Assembly: GCA_031177685.1 (NCBI GenBank)
Contig: JAPSGI010000016.1
Span: forward strand, 1-64,000
DNA: 64,000 nt
Source: Solirubrobacteraceae bacterium
Lineage (GTDB): Bacteria > Actinomycetota > Thermoleophilia > Solirubrobacterales > Solirubrobacteraceae
Reading direction: 5' to 3'
The position numbers were made by a program, and so were the translations under genes. Shown in pieces: positions 33,967-43,242 of the stretch; within the stretch, counting starts at the first letter, position 1; the number at the start of each line of letters is the position of its first letter. The notes below the pieces were generated by a model that made no database searches, was not told where the DNA came from, and saw nothing but the letters and a program-made list of their open reading frames with translations.

Positions 33967-33994
33967 CGAAAGCGTCCTCTCAGGACGCTTTCGT
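33966..33994. terminator. Bidirectional hairpin terminator between convergent operons
   Basis: A perfect 13-bp inverted repeat (ACGAAAGCGTCCT / AGGACGCTTTCGT) has a 3-base CTC loop. It starts at the last base of the GT4 stop codon and ends 6 bases before the stop of the convergent membrane-protein gene. No long T-run follows on either strand, which is usual for high-GC actinobacteria. It is the clearest terminator in the window. Confidence 0.85.
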
Positions 33995-33999
33995 GCAGG

Positions 34000-35922
34000 T
34001 CAGACGATGTTGACCTCGGTTATGGAGTCGATCATGCGGCGGGAGCACACGTCGGGGCCGGGCGCGGGGCGCAGGCGCCAGAGCGTGAACTGCGAGCTCG
34101 TGCGCACGGGGGGACCGGTCGCGTCTCGGGGGCGGCGGCCCGCGAACGCGATCGCGTAGTCGGCGCGGCGGCTCTGCGGGGGGTAGGGGAAGAAGCCGAT
34201 CAGCGGGCTCGAGGCGCACACGCGGCGGTCGGAGAGCATGTACCAGGACCACAGCTGGTGGCCGCCGGGCGGGAGGTCGGTGCGCACGGTGGCGCCCGCG
34301 GGCAAGGCGCGGGACCAGTCGCGCAGCGCGAGCACGTCGCGCGACGCGTAGACGTGCGTGTCCAGGAGCTCGCGCCGCGTGTTGACCGCCAATCCGATCG
34401 CGAAGGCGGCCAGCGCCACCGCCCCGGGCACCGCCAGACCGCGCGCCCGGCGCCGGATCAGCTCGAGCAGGCCGAGCACGACCAGCATCGTCCCCAGCGG
34501 CCCGACGAACCCCATCGTCTTGAAGTAGAAGAGCTCGGCCTGCGTGCGGTGGCGGAAGTAGATCCCGAAGGCGAGGCCCGCGGCCACGGTGACGGCGAGC
34601 GGCACGCCCACGTCGCGCGGCGCCCGTGACAGCGCGTACGCGGCCGCCGCCCCCGCGGCGAGCAGCATGAGCACGACCAGCGCCGTCCCGCCCGGCGCCG
34701 GCAGCCCGAACGCCCGGTGGAACGGGACGTGCAGCAGCGCGCTGCCGCTCCAGGCCGACAGGTCGCCCCAGGGCGACAGCGCGACCGCGGCCGAGGCGCT
34801 CTTCTCCACGATCCCGCGGACCAGCACGGCCAGCAGCGCCAGGCCGGTCAGGGCGCCGAGCGCCACGCCGCGCGACGGGCGGCGCCATGGGAGCCGGTGG
34901 CGCTCGCGCCACGCCCCCACCGCGAGGAAGAGCAGCGGGAACGGCAGCATCAGCGGATAGGCGAAGGCGCCGATCGCCCCGAACAGGGCGAGCAGCCCCA
35001 GCGAGCGGCGGTCCGGCCGGCGCAGGAAGACGATCCCCGCCACCAGCACGAAGGGCAGCGCGAACAGCGCCCACAGCTGGTTGTAGAAGGGATGGTCGGC
35101 GACGTGGACGGGCAGGCGCGAGAGCCCGACCGCCGCCATCGCGCCCAGCGCGGCGGCGGGCGGCGCGCGCATCCCGACCCGCGCGAGCAGGAAGAAGCCC
35201 AGGGCAGCCAGCGCCAGCATCGCCGCCGCCACGAAGGGGAAGGTCGCGACCGCGTCCAGCCCGCTGAGCTCCGACACCGCGGCCAGCGGATAGAAGATCG
35301 GGTACTTCGAGCGCCACACCAGCGGGATGCGGTCCACCGGCAGCTCGGCCCGCACGGCCCCCGGCGGCGCCTCCTTGACCAGCTCCGCGCTGCCCACCGC
35401 GAGCACCACGTCCCCGTTCTGGCCCACCACCGTGCCGAACCCCGTGCGCCAGACCGGAGACAGAGCGACGACCGCGACCACGACCGCGACGAACAGCGGC
35501 CAGCCGAAACGCGCGCCGAGATCCCCCGACCGGCCGGGACCCCCACCCCTGAATGCCCAGCCGGAAGCGTTGGACCCGGCACGCCGCACGACAGCGACCC
35601 CGGCCACGGCCCCCGCCGCCAGCACCAACACCAGCCCCACCGTGAAGGGCACGTGAGCGATCCCCAGCGCGGCCAGCGCGATCGCCGACACGGCGGCCCC
35701 CACCGGCAAGGCCAAAACCGGCGCCCACGGGCGCAGCTCCGCCGGCGCGAGCAGGCGCGCCGGCGCGAATCCGGCCACGAAGTACAGGAAGACCAGCGCC
35801 GCACCCGCCCGCAGCGCGTCGCCCACCGCGCGCGAGAGCCCGGCGGAGAACTCCCAGTGCTCCCATGCCGCCAGCGCCAGCGCGCCCGCGGCGGCCAGCA
35901 GCAGCGACCGCCGGCGCGTCAC
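34000..35922 (-). CDS. Large multi-span membrane protein, probable GT-C-like glycosyltransferase or glycan-processing protein
   Basis: The 640-residue protein starts at GTG, overlapping the stop of the WecG-like gene. About 13 hydrophobic segments fill residues 5-500. The soluble C-terminal part (about 525-640) includes DTHVYASRDVLALRDWSRALPAGATVRTDLPPGGHQLWSWYMLSDRRV. The first periplasmic loop has NGDVVLAVGSAELVKEAPPGAVRAELPVDRIPLVWRSKYPIFYPLA. The organisation (multi-TM core plus extracytoplasmic tail, acidic residues in the first loop) fits membrane GT-C enzymes that use polyprenyl-phosphate sugars. I cannot name a family. Its pairing with a WecG/TagA enzyme supports a glycan role. Confidence 0.7.
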   Translation of the reverse strand: MTRRRSLLLAAAGALALAAWEHWEFSAGLSRAVGDALRAGAALVFLYFVAGFAPARLLAPAELRPWAPVLALPVGAAVSAIALAALGIAHVPFTVGLVLVLAAGAVAGVAVVRRAGSNASGWAFRGGGPGRSGDLGARFGWPLFVAVVVAVVALSPVWRTGFGTVVGQNGDVVLAVGSAELVKEAPPGAVRAELPVDRIPLVWRSKYPIFYPLAAVSELSGLDAVATFPFVAAAMLALAALGFFLLARVGMRAPPAAALGAMAAVGLSRLPVHVADHPFYNQLWALFALPFVLVAGIVFLRRPDRRSLGLLALFGAIGAFAYPLMLPFPLLFLAVGAWRERHRLPWRRPSRGVALGALTGLALLAVLVRGIVEKSASAAVALSPWGDLSAWSGSALLHVPFHRAFGLPAPGGTALVVLMLLAAGAAAAYALSRAPRDVGVPLAVTVAAGLAFGIYFRHRTQAELFYFKTMGFVGPLGTMLVVLGLLELIRRRARGLAVPGAVALAAFAIGLAVNTRRELLDTHVYASRDVLALRDWSRALPAGATVRTDLPPGGHQLWSWYMLSDRRVCASSPLIGFFPYPPQSRRADYAIAFAGRRPRDATGPPVRTSSQFTLWRLRPAPGPDVCSRRMIDSITEVNIV

Positions 35923-36773
35923 CCGTCGTGGCCGTGCGCGTGCTGGCGCTCGGTCATGACCCGCGACAGGAACTTCGGGTTGCCCAGCAGGTAGCGGCGC
36001 CACATGCGATGCGGCTCGATGGCCAGGCGCCAGATCCACTCCAGCCCGTTGTCCGCCAGCCAGCGCGGGGCGCGCGGGACCCGCCCGGCGATGTAGTCGA
36101 GCAGCGCGCCCACCGTCCACAGCACGTCGGTGTCCAGGCGGTCCGCGTAGCGCTGGATCCACAGCTCCTGCTTCGGGGTGCCCATGCCGACCAGCACGAT
36201 GTCCGGGCGCCGCGCGTTGATGTCCTCGATCACGCGCTCGTTGTGCGGCGACTCCAGGTCGAAGTAGCCGTGGTGGGTGCCGGCGATGTTCAGGTCGGGA
36301 TACCAGCGGCGCAGCCGCTCGGCGGCGTCGCGGGCCACCGGCGGGTCGGAGCCCAGCAGGTACAGCGAGCTGCCCGCCACCTCGCACATCGCGGCCAGCC
36401 CCCACACCCAGTCGGCGCCCGTCATCCGGTGGGGGACCGGGACCTCCAGCACCCGCGCGGCCAGGCGCACGCCGTAGCCGTCGCAGTAGACGAGGTCGGC
36501 CCCCTCCAGCGCCCGGCGCAGCTCGGGGAGCGCGCGCGACTCGTTGACCACGTGCGCGTTGACATACATCACGCGATGCGGCGACCCGCTGCCCACCCAG
36601 GAGGCGATCGTGCGCAGCATGTCGGCGGGCTGCGCCAGCTCGATCGGGATGTCGAAGATGCGCGAGGCCACGCGCCCGTTCCCGTCCAGCGCGGTCAGCG
36701 CCGGGCGGCCGGCTCCAGGCGTCGCCGAGGCGACGGCGTGCTGGGACGAGCGAGCCATTCCGGTACAGATCAT
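35919..36773 (-). CDS. WecG/TagA/CpsF family glycosyltransferase (GT26)
   Basis: The protein has 284 residues from ATG at 36773; ATG at 36758 is an alternative. The family blocks are clear: VMYVNAHVVNESRALPELRRAL, ADLVYCDGYGVRLAARVL, HRMTGADWVWGL, YLLGSDPPVARDAAERLRRWYP, HHGYFDL, RRPDIVLVGMGTPKQELWI and GALLDYIAGRVPRAPRWLADNGLEWIWRL. GT26 enzymes add ManNAc, ManNAcA or glucose to a polyprenyl-linked sugar early in assembly. It is a likely second-step enzyme after one of the initiating transferases. It is divergent from the GT4 at 36787 (13 bases apart) and coupled to the membrane protein gene downstream. Confidence 0.9.
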   Translation of the reverse strand: MICTGMARSSQHAVASATPGAGRPALTALDGNGRVASRIFDIPIELAQPADMLRTIASWVGSGSPHRVMYVNAHVVNESRALPELRRALEGADLVYCDGYGVRLAARVLEVPVPHRMTGADWVWGLAAMCEVAGSSLYLLGSDPPVARDAAERLRRWYPDLNIAGTHHGYFDLESPHNERVIEDINARRPDIVLVGMGTPKQELWIQRYADRLDTDVLWTVGALLDYIAGRVPRAPRWLADNGLEWIWRLAIEPHRMWRRYLLGNPKFLSRVMTERQHAHGHDG

Positions 36774-36786
36774 AGGCTCCCTCTCC

Positions 36787-37785
36787 GTGCCCCTCGTCGC
36801 CTTCGACGCCCGCGACGCCCACGTGGCGATGCCGCACGGCTCCGGGATCTACGCCCGCCGGCTGTCCGAGGCGCTGCGGGCGCGCGCCGCCTTCGAGTAC
36901 TGGTGGGTGGAGCGCGGCGGGGCCGGCCCGGAGCTGTGGTTCGAGCAGTTCGCGCTCCCGCGGCTGCTGCGCAGCCGGGGCGCGCGGCTCGTCCACACGC
37001 CCAACTGCTTCCTGCCGCTGCGCCGGCCGTGCCCGGGGATCGTGACCGTGCACGACCTCGCCTTCCACGACCACCCGCGCGACTTCACGCGGCGCACCGG
37101 ATGGAAGTACCGGACGTTCACCCCCCGCGCCGTGAACTCGGCCCAGCGCGTGATCTGCGTCTCGGAGTTCACCCGGCGCGACGTGTGCGAGCGCTACGGC
37201 GCGGACGAGGCGCGCACGCGCGTGATCCCGCTCGCTCCCGCGCTGCCGGAGGGCGGCCTGCCGCCGCCTGCGGGTCCCTACCTGCTGTCGGTGGGGGACC
37301 TGCGGCCGAAGAAGAACCTGCGCGTGCTGGTCCGCGCCTGGCGGTCGCTGCGCGCCGAGGGCCTGCCGCACCGGCTGGTCCTGGCGGGGCGCGACTTCGG
37401 CGAGGGGCCGGCGCTGCGCGCGCTGGCGGGCGGCGAGCCGCTGGAGCTGCCGGGTTTCGTGGACGACGCGCACGTCGACGCCCTCCTGCGCGGCGCGGAC
37501 CTGCTGGTGCACCCGGGCCTGTACGAGGGCTTCGGCCTGATCGTCGTGGAGGCGATGGCGCGCGGCTGCCCGGTCGCGCTGGCGCGGGCCGGGGCGCTGC
37601 CGCAGACCGGCGGCGAGGCGGCCGAGTACTTCGCGCCGGGCGACCCCGAAGCCGCCGCCGCGGCGATCGGGCGGGCGCTGGAGCGGCGCGCCGAGCTGGC
37701 CGCCGCCGGGCAGGCCCGGGCAGCCATGCTCTCGTGGGACGAGACGGCACGCATGACCGAGGAGGTGTACGCAGAGCTGCTGTGA
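36787..37785 (+). CDS. GT4 family glycosyltransferase
   Basis: The 332-residue protein starts at GTG (VPLVAFDARDAHVAMPHGSGIYARRL), the compact GT4 type that starts from a DAR motif. Further landmarks are VTVHDLAFHDHP, VICVSEFTRRDV, LLSVGDLRPKKNLRVLV and HPGLYEGFGLIVVEAMARGCPVALARAGALPQ (E-x7-E near residue 245). It starts a plus-strand run GT4-GT2-UDP-galactopyranose mutase. Its stop overlaps the GTG of the GT2 gene. Confidence 0.87.
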   Translation: MPLVAFDARDAHVAMPHGSGIYARRLSEALRARAAFEYWWVERGGAGPELWFEQFALPRLLRSRGARLVHTPNCFLPLRRPCPGIVTVHDLAFHDHPRDFTRRTGWKYRTFTPRAVNSAQRVICVSEFTRRDVCERYGADEARTRVIPLAPALPEGGLPPPAGPYLLSVGDLRPKKNLRVLVRAWRSLRAEGLPHRLVLAGRDFGEGPALRALAGGEPLELPGFVDDAHVDALLRGADLLVHPGLYEGFGLIVVEAMARGCPVALARAGALPQTGGEAAEYFAPGDPEAAAAAIGRALERRAELAAAGQARAAMLSWDETARMTEEVYAELL

Positions 37786-38732
37786 GGGTCTCCTTCTTCA
37801 TCCTCTCCACCGACGAGGGCGCCCTGCTGCGCCACTCGCTGGCCGCCGCGGCGGCGGAGGAGCCCGACGAGCTGGTGCTGGTCGACAACGCCTCGCGCGA
37901 CGAGACCGGCGACCTGGGGCGCGCGCACGCCACCCGCGTGGTCCGCCTGGAGCGCCGCGCCTCCTACTGCGACGCGATGAACGCGGGGATCGCCGCCTGC
38001 TCGGGCGACGCGATCGCGCTGCTGCAGGCCGACACGTTCGTGGCGCCCGGCTACCGCGACGCGGCGCTGCGCGCGCTGGAGGACCGCGGCGGCGGGGCGG
38101 TGGCCCCGCGGCTGGTCCGGGCCACCGGCCCGGGCCGGCCCACGGACGAGCTCGACACGGCGGGGATGGTGGTCGACCGCCGGCGCAAGAACGGCCTGGT
38201 GGGCCACGGCACGCCGGCGGACGCCTGGACCGCGCGGACCGAGGTGTTCGGCGCGGACGGCGCCGCCGCTCTGTACCGGCGCGGGGCGCTGCTCGACGGC
38301 GCCGTCGGGACCGAGGTCTTCGACCCTGCGCTGGAGCGCTGGGCGTCGGACGCCGACGTCGCCTGGCGCGCGCGGGTGATGGGGTGGCGGGCCGTCTACG
38401 AGCCCGACGCGCTCGTGCACCACATCCGCACGTACTCCCCCTCCACGCGGGACACGATGAGCGCCGAGTCGCGCCGCATGCAGTTCCGCAACCGCTACCT
38501 GATGATGGCCAAGAACGACTCGTGGCGCGAGATCCGCCGTGACCTGCATCGGATCGCGCTCTACGAGATCCTCGCGCTGGGCCACGCGCTGCTGCGCGAG
38601 CGCGACCTGCTGCCCGCGTACGGCGAGGCGCGGCGGCTCCTGCCCGGCGCCCGCGCGCGGCGCCGCCACGTGCAGGCGCGCCGGCGCGTGGACCGGGTCC
38701 CCTTCGGGCTGGCCGCCCGGCCCGTATCCTGA
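37782..38732 (+). CDS. GT2 family glycosyltransferase
   Basis: The 316-residue protein starts at GTG (VRVSFFILSTDEGALLRHSL). The GT-A fold is shown by ELVLVDNASRDETGDL near residue 30, the metal-binding Asp region IALLQADTFVAPGY near 82, and the acceptor region ERWASDADVAWRARVMGWRAVYEPDALVHH near 182. The C-terminal part has FRNRYLMMAKNDSWREIRRDL, a membrane-associated block common in rhamnosyl and galactofuranosyl transferases. The next gene makes UDP-galactofuranose, so galactofuranosyl transfer is an attractive guess. Confidence 0.86.
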   Translation: MRVSFFILSTDEGALLRHSLAAAAAEEPDELVLVDNASRDETGDLGRAHATRVVRLERRASYCDAMNAGIAACSGDAIALLQADTFVAPGYRDAALRALEDRGGGAVAPRLVRATGPGRPTDELDTAGMVVDRRRKNGLVGHGTPADAWTARTEVFGADGAAALYRRGALLDGAVGTEVFDPALERWASDADVAWRARVMGWRAVYEPDALVHHIRTYSPSTRDTMSAESRRMQFRNRYLMMAKNDSWREIRRDLHRIALYEILALGHALLRERDLLPAYGEARRLLPGARARRRHVQARRRVDRVPFGLAARPVS

Positions 38733-38737
38733 ACCCG

Positions 38738-39916
38738 GTGAACCCGGCACGATCGGACGCCTACGACGTGCTGGTCGTGGGAGCGGGCTTCGCGGGCGCG
38801 ATCATGGCCGAGCGCGCCGCCTCCCAGCTCGGCCGGCGCGTCCTCGTGGTGGATCGCCGCCCCTACGTGGGCGGCAACGCGCATGATCGCCTCGACGAGG
38901 CGGGCATCCGCGTGCACGACCACGGCCCGCACCTGTTCCACACCAACGCGCAGCACGTCGTCGAGTATCTGTCGCGGTTCACGGACTGGCGGCCCTACGA
39001 GCATCGCGTCCTGGCCGCGGTGGACGGCAAGCTCGTGCCGATCCCCATCAACCTCGACACGGTCAACCGGCTCTACGGCCTCGACCTCGACGCGCAGGGG
39101 ATGGAGGCGTGGCTGGCGCAGCGGGCCGAGCCGGTGGCCGAGACGCGCACCAGTGAGGACGTCGTGGTCGGCCGGGTGGGGCGCGAGCTGTACGAGAAGT
39201 TCTTCCGCGGCTACACGCGCAAGCTGTGGGCGCGCGACCCGTCCGAGCTCGCCGCGTCGGTGGCCGGGCGCATCCCCACCCGCACGAACCGCGACGACCG
39301 CTACTTCACCGACTCCCACCAGGCCCTGCCCGCTGACGGCTACACCCCGATGTTCGAGCGCATGCTCGACCACCCGCTGATCGACGTGGCGCTGTCCACG
39401 CACTTCGACGACGTGCGCGGCGCGCTGCGCTGGGGCCACCTCGTCTGGACGGGGCCGATCGACGACTTCTACGACCGCCGCTACGGCCCGCTGCCCTACC
39501 GCTCGCTGCGCTTCGAGTGGGAGACCGTCCCCACGCCGGGCGGCGCGCTGCTGCAGCCGGTCGCGCAGGTGAACGTCCCCGACGAGTCGATCCCCTACAC
39601 GCGCACCGTGGAGTACCGCCACATCTCCGGCCAGGACGCCGAGGTCTCCACGATCACCCGCGAGTATCCGAGCGACGAGGGCGACCCCTTCTATCCCGTG
39701 CCGGCGCCGGAGAACCGCGAGCTCTACCACCGCTACGCCGCGCTGGCCGAGGCCGACCCCGACGTGACGTTCGTGGGCCGTTTGGCCCGCTACCAGTACC
39801 TGAACATGGACCAGGTGACCGCCCAGGCGCTGGTCACCTTCGAGCGCGTGCGCGCGCGCCTGGCGCAGGCTCACGCGGGCGCGGCCGGGCCTTTCCACCC
39901 GACGGCGCGCTCGTAG
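38738..39916 (+). CDS. glf: UDP-galactopyranose mutase
   Basis: The 392-residue protein starts at GTG. FAD binding is shown by VLVVGAGFAGAIMAERAA near residue 12 and VVDRRPYVGGNAHDRLDE near 36. HDHGPHLFHTN, YTRKLWARDPSELAASVAGRIPTR, RYFTDSHQALPADGYTPMFERML and WTGPIDDFYDRRYGPLPYRSLRFEWET are typical of Glf. The enzyme interconverts UDP-galactopyranose and UDP-galactofuranose using reduced FAD, so at least one glycan here should contain galactofuranose. The 3' end overlaps the convergent GT4 gene by 46 bases (39871-39916). Confidence 0.93.
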   Translation: MNPARSDAYDVLVVGAGFAGAIMAERAASQLGRRVLVVDRRPYVGGNAHDRLDEAGIRVHDHGPHLFHTNAQHVVEYLSRFTDWRPYEHRVLAAVDGKLVPIPINLDTVNRLYGLDLDAQGMEAWLAQRAEPVAETRTSEDVVVGRVGRELYEKFFRGYTRKLWARDPSELAASVAGRIPTRTNRDDRYFTDSHQALPADGYTPMFERMLDHPLIDVALSTHFDDVRGALRWGHLVWTGPIDDFYDRRYGPLPYRSLRFEWETVPTPGGALLQPVAQVNVPDESIPYTRTVEYRHISGQDAEVSTITREYPSDEGDPFYPVPAPENRELYHRYAALAEADPDVTFVGRLARYQYLNMDQVTAQALVTFERVRARLAQAHAGAAGPFHPTARS

Positions 39917-40812
39917 GTCTCCCAGGTCGCGCGGGCCGCGTCGGCCCAGGTCCACGGCGGCGGCGCCGGCGCCGGCCGCGTCGCGGCCTCGGCCGCCGCC
40001 AGCAGCCCCGCCATGTCGCCCGGCTCGACGAACGTGGCGCGATCGCCCAGGACCTCGCGCACCGCGGGCACGTCCGTGGCGGCCACCGGGGTGCCGCAGG
40101 CCAGCGCCTCCACGGGCGGTAGCCCGAACCCCTCGTCGTCGCTGGGCAGGACGAGCGCGTGGGCGGCGGTGTAGATCGCGGCGAGGTCCGCGTCGGACAC
40201 GTGGCCGGTGAGATGCACGCCGGGCAGCTCGGCCGCCCAGCGCCGGTGGCGCCCGACGAGCACCAGCGGCAGCCGGCGGGGCGCGGCGGCCAGCGCGGCC
40301 ACGCGCTTGCGCGGGTCCGGATGCTCCAGGCCGCCGACCCACAGCAGGTAGTCGTCCGGCAGCTCGAAGCGGGCGCGCACCTCGGCGACCGCCTCCGGGG
40401 ACGCCGGGCGCAGGACGGGCGCCGCCGCCTCGGCGATCACGTCGATGCGCTCGCGCGGGAAGCCGAGCAGCGCCTCGGCGTCCTGCGCCACGACGTTCGT
40501 GGGGACGACCAGCCGCGCGGCGCGGCGCACGGCCAGGTAGAGCATGCGGAACTTCAGGCCGGTGCGCAGGTACTCGCCGCGGCGCTTGAGCGGCACGAGG
40601 TCGTGCAGCGTCACCACCATCGGGCACGGCGAGCGCAGGAGCGCGCCGTCGATCCACGGGGAGTGGAAGACGTCCACCCGCCGCGGGCGATGGGTCTCCA
40701 CGAGCGTGCGGCCCGCGGGGGCCGTCTCCTCGAGGGCCTCGCGCAGGGAGCGCACGTAGCGCCCGATCCCGCGCGCGTCGCGCGCGCCGCGGGCGTCGAA
40801 GCCGACCTTCAT
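39871..40812 (-). CDS. GT4 family glycosyltransferase
   Basis: The 313-residue protein starts at ATG (MKVGFDARGARDARGIGRYVRSLREAL). Landmarks are VVTLHDLVPLKRRGEYL, LVVPTNVVAQDAEALLGF, LLWVGGLEHPDPRKRVAAL and LPSDDEGFGLPPVEALACGTPVAATDVPAVRE (E-x7-E near residue 245). It has the short DAR-type architecture of the proteins at 36787 and 43293. Its ATG overlaps the stop of the GT4 gene upstream (40809-40812). Confidence 0.87.
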   Translation of the reverse strand: MKVGFDARGARDARGIGRYVRSLREALEETAPAGRTLVETHRPRRVDVFHSPWIDGALLRSPCPMVVTLHDLVPLKRRGEYLRTGLKFRMLYLAVRRAARLVVPTNVVAQDAEALLGFPRERIDVIAEAAAPVLRPASPEAVAEVRARFELPDDYLLWVGGLEHPDPRKRVAALAAAPRRLPLVLVGRHRRWAAELPGVHLTGHVSDADLAAIYTAAHALVLPSDDEGFGLPPVEALACGTPVAATDVPAVREVLGDRATFVEPGDMAGLLAAAEAATRPAPAPPPWTWADAARATWETYERAVGWKGPAAPA

Positions 40813-41828
40813 CCCACCAGCTCCTCGAAGCGGTCCGCGTAGGCCGCCGTATGGAAGCGCCTCACCGAGGCGCGGGCGGGGGCGCTCATCTCCGCGCGCG
40901 CCGCCAGGACGGCGAGGATCGCGCCGGCCAGCGCGTCGGGGTCGCCCGGATCGACCAGTCGGCCGGTCACGCCGTCCTCCACCACCTCGGCGAGTCCGCC
41001 CACCCGCGTCGCGACGACCGGCGTGCCGACCGCCATCGCCTCGGCCAGGACGGTCCCGAAGGGCTCCTGGCGCGAGGGCAGCACGAGCACGTCGAGGTGG
41101 CGCATCAGCCCCGGGGCGTTGTCCATCCAGCCGTGGCGCTCCACGCCGGCGGCGCGCGCCGCGTGCTCGACGGCCTCCAGGTAGTCCGGGTCGCCGTCGT
41201 AGGGGTCGTCGCCCACCATCACCACGCGCACGTCGGGCACCCGCGCGCGCAGCGCCGGCACCGCCCGCACCAGGTCCAGCGGCGCCTTGCGCGGCTCGAT
41301 GCGCCCGACGAAGCCCACGACCGGACCGCCCGCCCCCCACGGCGGGTCGGCCGGCGGCGGATCGGGATCCACGGGGGCGTAGACGACGTGCGCGGGCAGC
41401 GGCACGAGGCTGTCGGCGACCGCCTGGGATGCCGCCAGCACCACGTCGGCGCCGCGCCACATCCGCGGGACCCGCGCGACCACATCGTGGACCGAGAGGA
41501 CCTTGCGGGCGCGCAGCCCTCGCAGCGCCGGCAGCGCGCGCCCGCACACGGTGCCGTTCAGCAGCACGACGTCGGCGCGCCGCGACAGCGCACGCGCGCG
41601 CGGCCATGACCGGACCGCGGGAGCGCCGGCTCCGCGGTCCAGGCCGCCGAGGTCGAGCACCTCGGTCGCGTGGCCCTGGGCGGCCGCGGCGTCGAGCACG
41701 CCGCCCGGGCCGCGCGCGGCGACGGTCACCGTCCAGGCTCGGCCGGCCAGCTCCCGCAGCAGGCGCAGCATCGTCGTCTCCGCCCCGCCCGGCTGGGCGA
41801 CTGGGGCGACGGCCAGGATCCGTGCCAT
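40809..41828 (-). CDS. GT4 family glycosyltransferase
   Basis: The 339-residue protein starts at ATG (MARILAVAPVAQPGGAETTMLRLLREL), with the PGGAE signature of GT4 enzymes near residue 13. Further blocks are KVLSVHDVVARVPRMW, VGFVGRIEPRKAPLDLVRAV, VRVVMVGDDPYDGDPDYLE and LPSRQEPFGTVLAEAMAVGTPVVATRVGGLAEVV. It shares a 51-base divergent promoter region with the GT2 gene at 41880. Confidence 0.87.
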   Translation of the reverse strand: MARILAVAPVAQPGGAETTMLRLLRELAGRAWTVTVAARGPGGVLDAAAAQGHATEVLDLGGLDRGAGAPAVRSWPRARALSRRADVVLLNGTVCGRALPALRGLRARKVLSVHDVVARVPRMWRGADVVLAASQAVADSLVPLPAHVVYAPVDPDPPPADPPWGAGGPVVGFVGRIEPRKAPLDLVRAVPALRARVPDVRVVMVGDDPYDGDPDYLEAVEHAARAAGVERHGWMDNAPGLMRHLDVLVLPSRQEPFGTVLAEAMAVGTPVVATRVGGLAEVVEDGVTGRLVDPGDPDALAGAILAVLAARAEMSAPARASVRRFHTAAYADRFEELVG

Positions 41829-41879
41829 GGGGCGCGACGATACCCACGCGGGGCGGTCCGGCCCGGCACACTTGCGCGA

Positions 41880-42671
41880 GTGCAGGCCAGCGTGGTGATC
41901 CGGGCGCGGGACGAGGCGGCGGCGATCGGCCGCACGCTGGACCTGCTGGCCGCGCAGTCGGCGCGGCACGAGGTCCTGGTGGTGGACTCCGGCTCGCGCG
42001 ACGCGACCGCCGTCATCGCGCGCGACCGCGGCGCGCGGGTGCTGGAGCTGGCGCCGGAGCGCTTCACCTTCGGGCGCGCGCTGAACCTTGGCGCCGCGCA
42101 GGCCTCCGCGCCCGTGGTCGTGGCGCTCTCCGCCCACGCTTTCCCACCCGACGCGCAATGGCTCGCCCGGGTGGTGGCGCGCTTCGAGGATCCCGCGGTG
42201 GCGTGCGCGTACGGGGAGACCCGCGGCGAGGACGGCCGGCCCCTGCGCGCCCCGGTGCGCCAGGACGCCGCCATGCTCGCGCGCAACCCGCTGTGGGGGT
42301 ACTCCAACGCCGCCGGCGCCTTCCGGGCCGGCCTGTGGCGCGAGCGGCCCTTCCGCGAGGACCTTCCCGGCACCGAGGACCGCGAGTGGTCGCGCTGGGC
42401 GCTGTCGCGCGGGCACGTCTGCCTGCTCGACCCGGAGCTCGCCGTGGAGCACGACCACAGCCGCGACGGCCTGCGCGACTGCTTCCGCCGCTACGAGCGC
42501 GAGGCGCGCGGGTTCGCGATGTTCCTCGAGGACCTGCCGCCCTACGGGGTCCGCGAGGCGCTCGCGGAGTGGTGGGGCGACCAGGGCTGGCACCGCTCGC
42601 GCGCGCGGGCCCGGCTGGACCCGCGGCGGATGGCCAGGCTCGCCGGGAAGTGGGCCGGGAGGCGGGGATGA
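41880..42671 (+). CDS. GT2 family glycosyltransferase
   Basis: The 263-residue protein starts at GTG (VQASVVIRARDEAAAIGRTLDLLAAQ). Nucleotide binding is in HEVLVVDSGSRDATAVIA near residue 30. ALNLGAAQASAPVVVALSAHAFPPDAQWL replaces the more usual DxD with SAHAFP, as in the rhamnosyltransferase-like branch of GT2. EDREWSRWALSRGHVCLLDPELAVEHDHS is the acceptor-side block. It is coupled by ATGA to the methyltransferase that follows. Confidence 0.83.
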   Translation: MQASVVIRARDEAAAIGRTLDLLAAQSARHEVLVVDSGSRDATAVIARDRGARVLELAPERFTFGRALNLGAAQASAPVVVALSAHAFPPDAQWLARVVARFEDPAVACAYGETRGEDGRPLRAPVRQDAAMLARNPLWGYSNAAGAFRAGLWRERPFREDLPGTEDREWSRWALSRGHVCLLDPELAVEHDHSRDGLRDCFRRYEREARGFAMFLEDLPPYGVREALAEWWGDQGWHRSRARARLDPRRMARLAGKWAGRRG

Positions 42672-43234
42672 GGGAGTGGTACGAGGAGATCTGGCGCGAG
42701 CTGCCGCGCGATCTGGAGCCGGAGGCCGCCGCGCCCCGGCGGGCGTTCCTGATGGAGGGCGTGCGTCCGGGCGACCGCGTGCTCGACGTGGGCTGCGGGG
42801 ACGGGTACTTCACCGCGGTGCTCGCTGAGATCGGCGCGCGCCCGGTCGGGGCGGACGTGGCCGAGGCGGCGCTGGAGCGAGCCCGGGAGCGCCATGCGGA
42901 GGGCGACTACGTCCGCATTCTCCCCCACGGGCCGTGGCCCTTCGGCGACGCGGCGTTCGACGTCGTATGGGCCGGCGAGGTGCTCGAGCACGTCGCGGAC
43001 ACCGAGCGGTGGCTCAACGAGGCCCGGCGGGTATTGCGGCCCGGCGGCACGCTGCTGATCACGACGCCGAACGTGGGCGCGCTGCGCCGCCTGCGCGCCG
43101 CCCCCGATCCACGCGGACAGCATCTGCGCTTCTACACGCGCCGGTCGCTGCGAGAGCTCCTGCACGACATGGGCTTCACCGAAATCGGCGTCCAAGCGAG
43201 CCACGGAACGCTCATGGCGACCGCCACCCGATGA
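42668..43234 (+). CDS. Class I SAM-dependent methyltransferase
   Basis: The 188-residue protein starts at ATG. Motif I is DRVLDVGCGDGYFTAVLAEIG (residues about 36-56), followed by PVGADVAEAALERARER. Motif IV is AFDVVWAGEVLEHVADTERWLNEARRVLRPGGTLLITTPN. It belongs to the Methyltransf_11/UbiE-like group and could methylate a sugar or cap a glycan chain end. A cap would fit the Wzt binding domain encoded at 31440 (inference). Confidence 0.85.
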   Translation: MREWYEEIWRELPRDLEPEAAAPRRAFLMEGVRPGDRVLDVGCGDGYFTAVLAEIGARPVGADVAEAALERARERHAEGDYVRILPHGPWPFGDAAFDVVWAGEVLEHVADTERWLNEARRVLRPGGTLLITTPNVGALRRLRAAPDPRGQHLRFYTRRSLRELLHDMGFTEIGVQASHGTLMATATR

Positions 43235-43242
43235 GAATTGGG

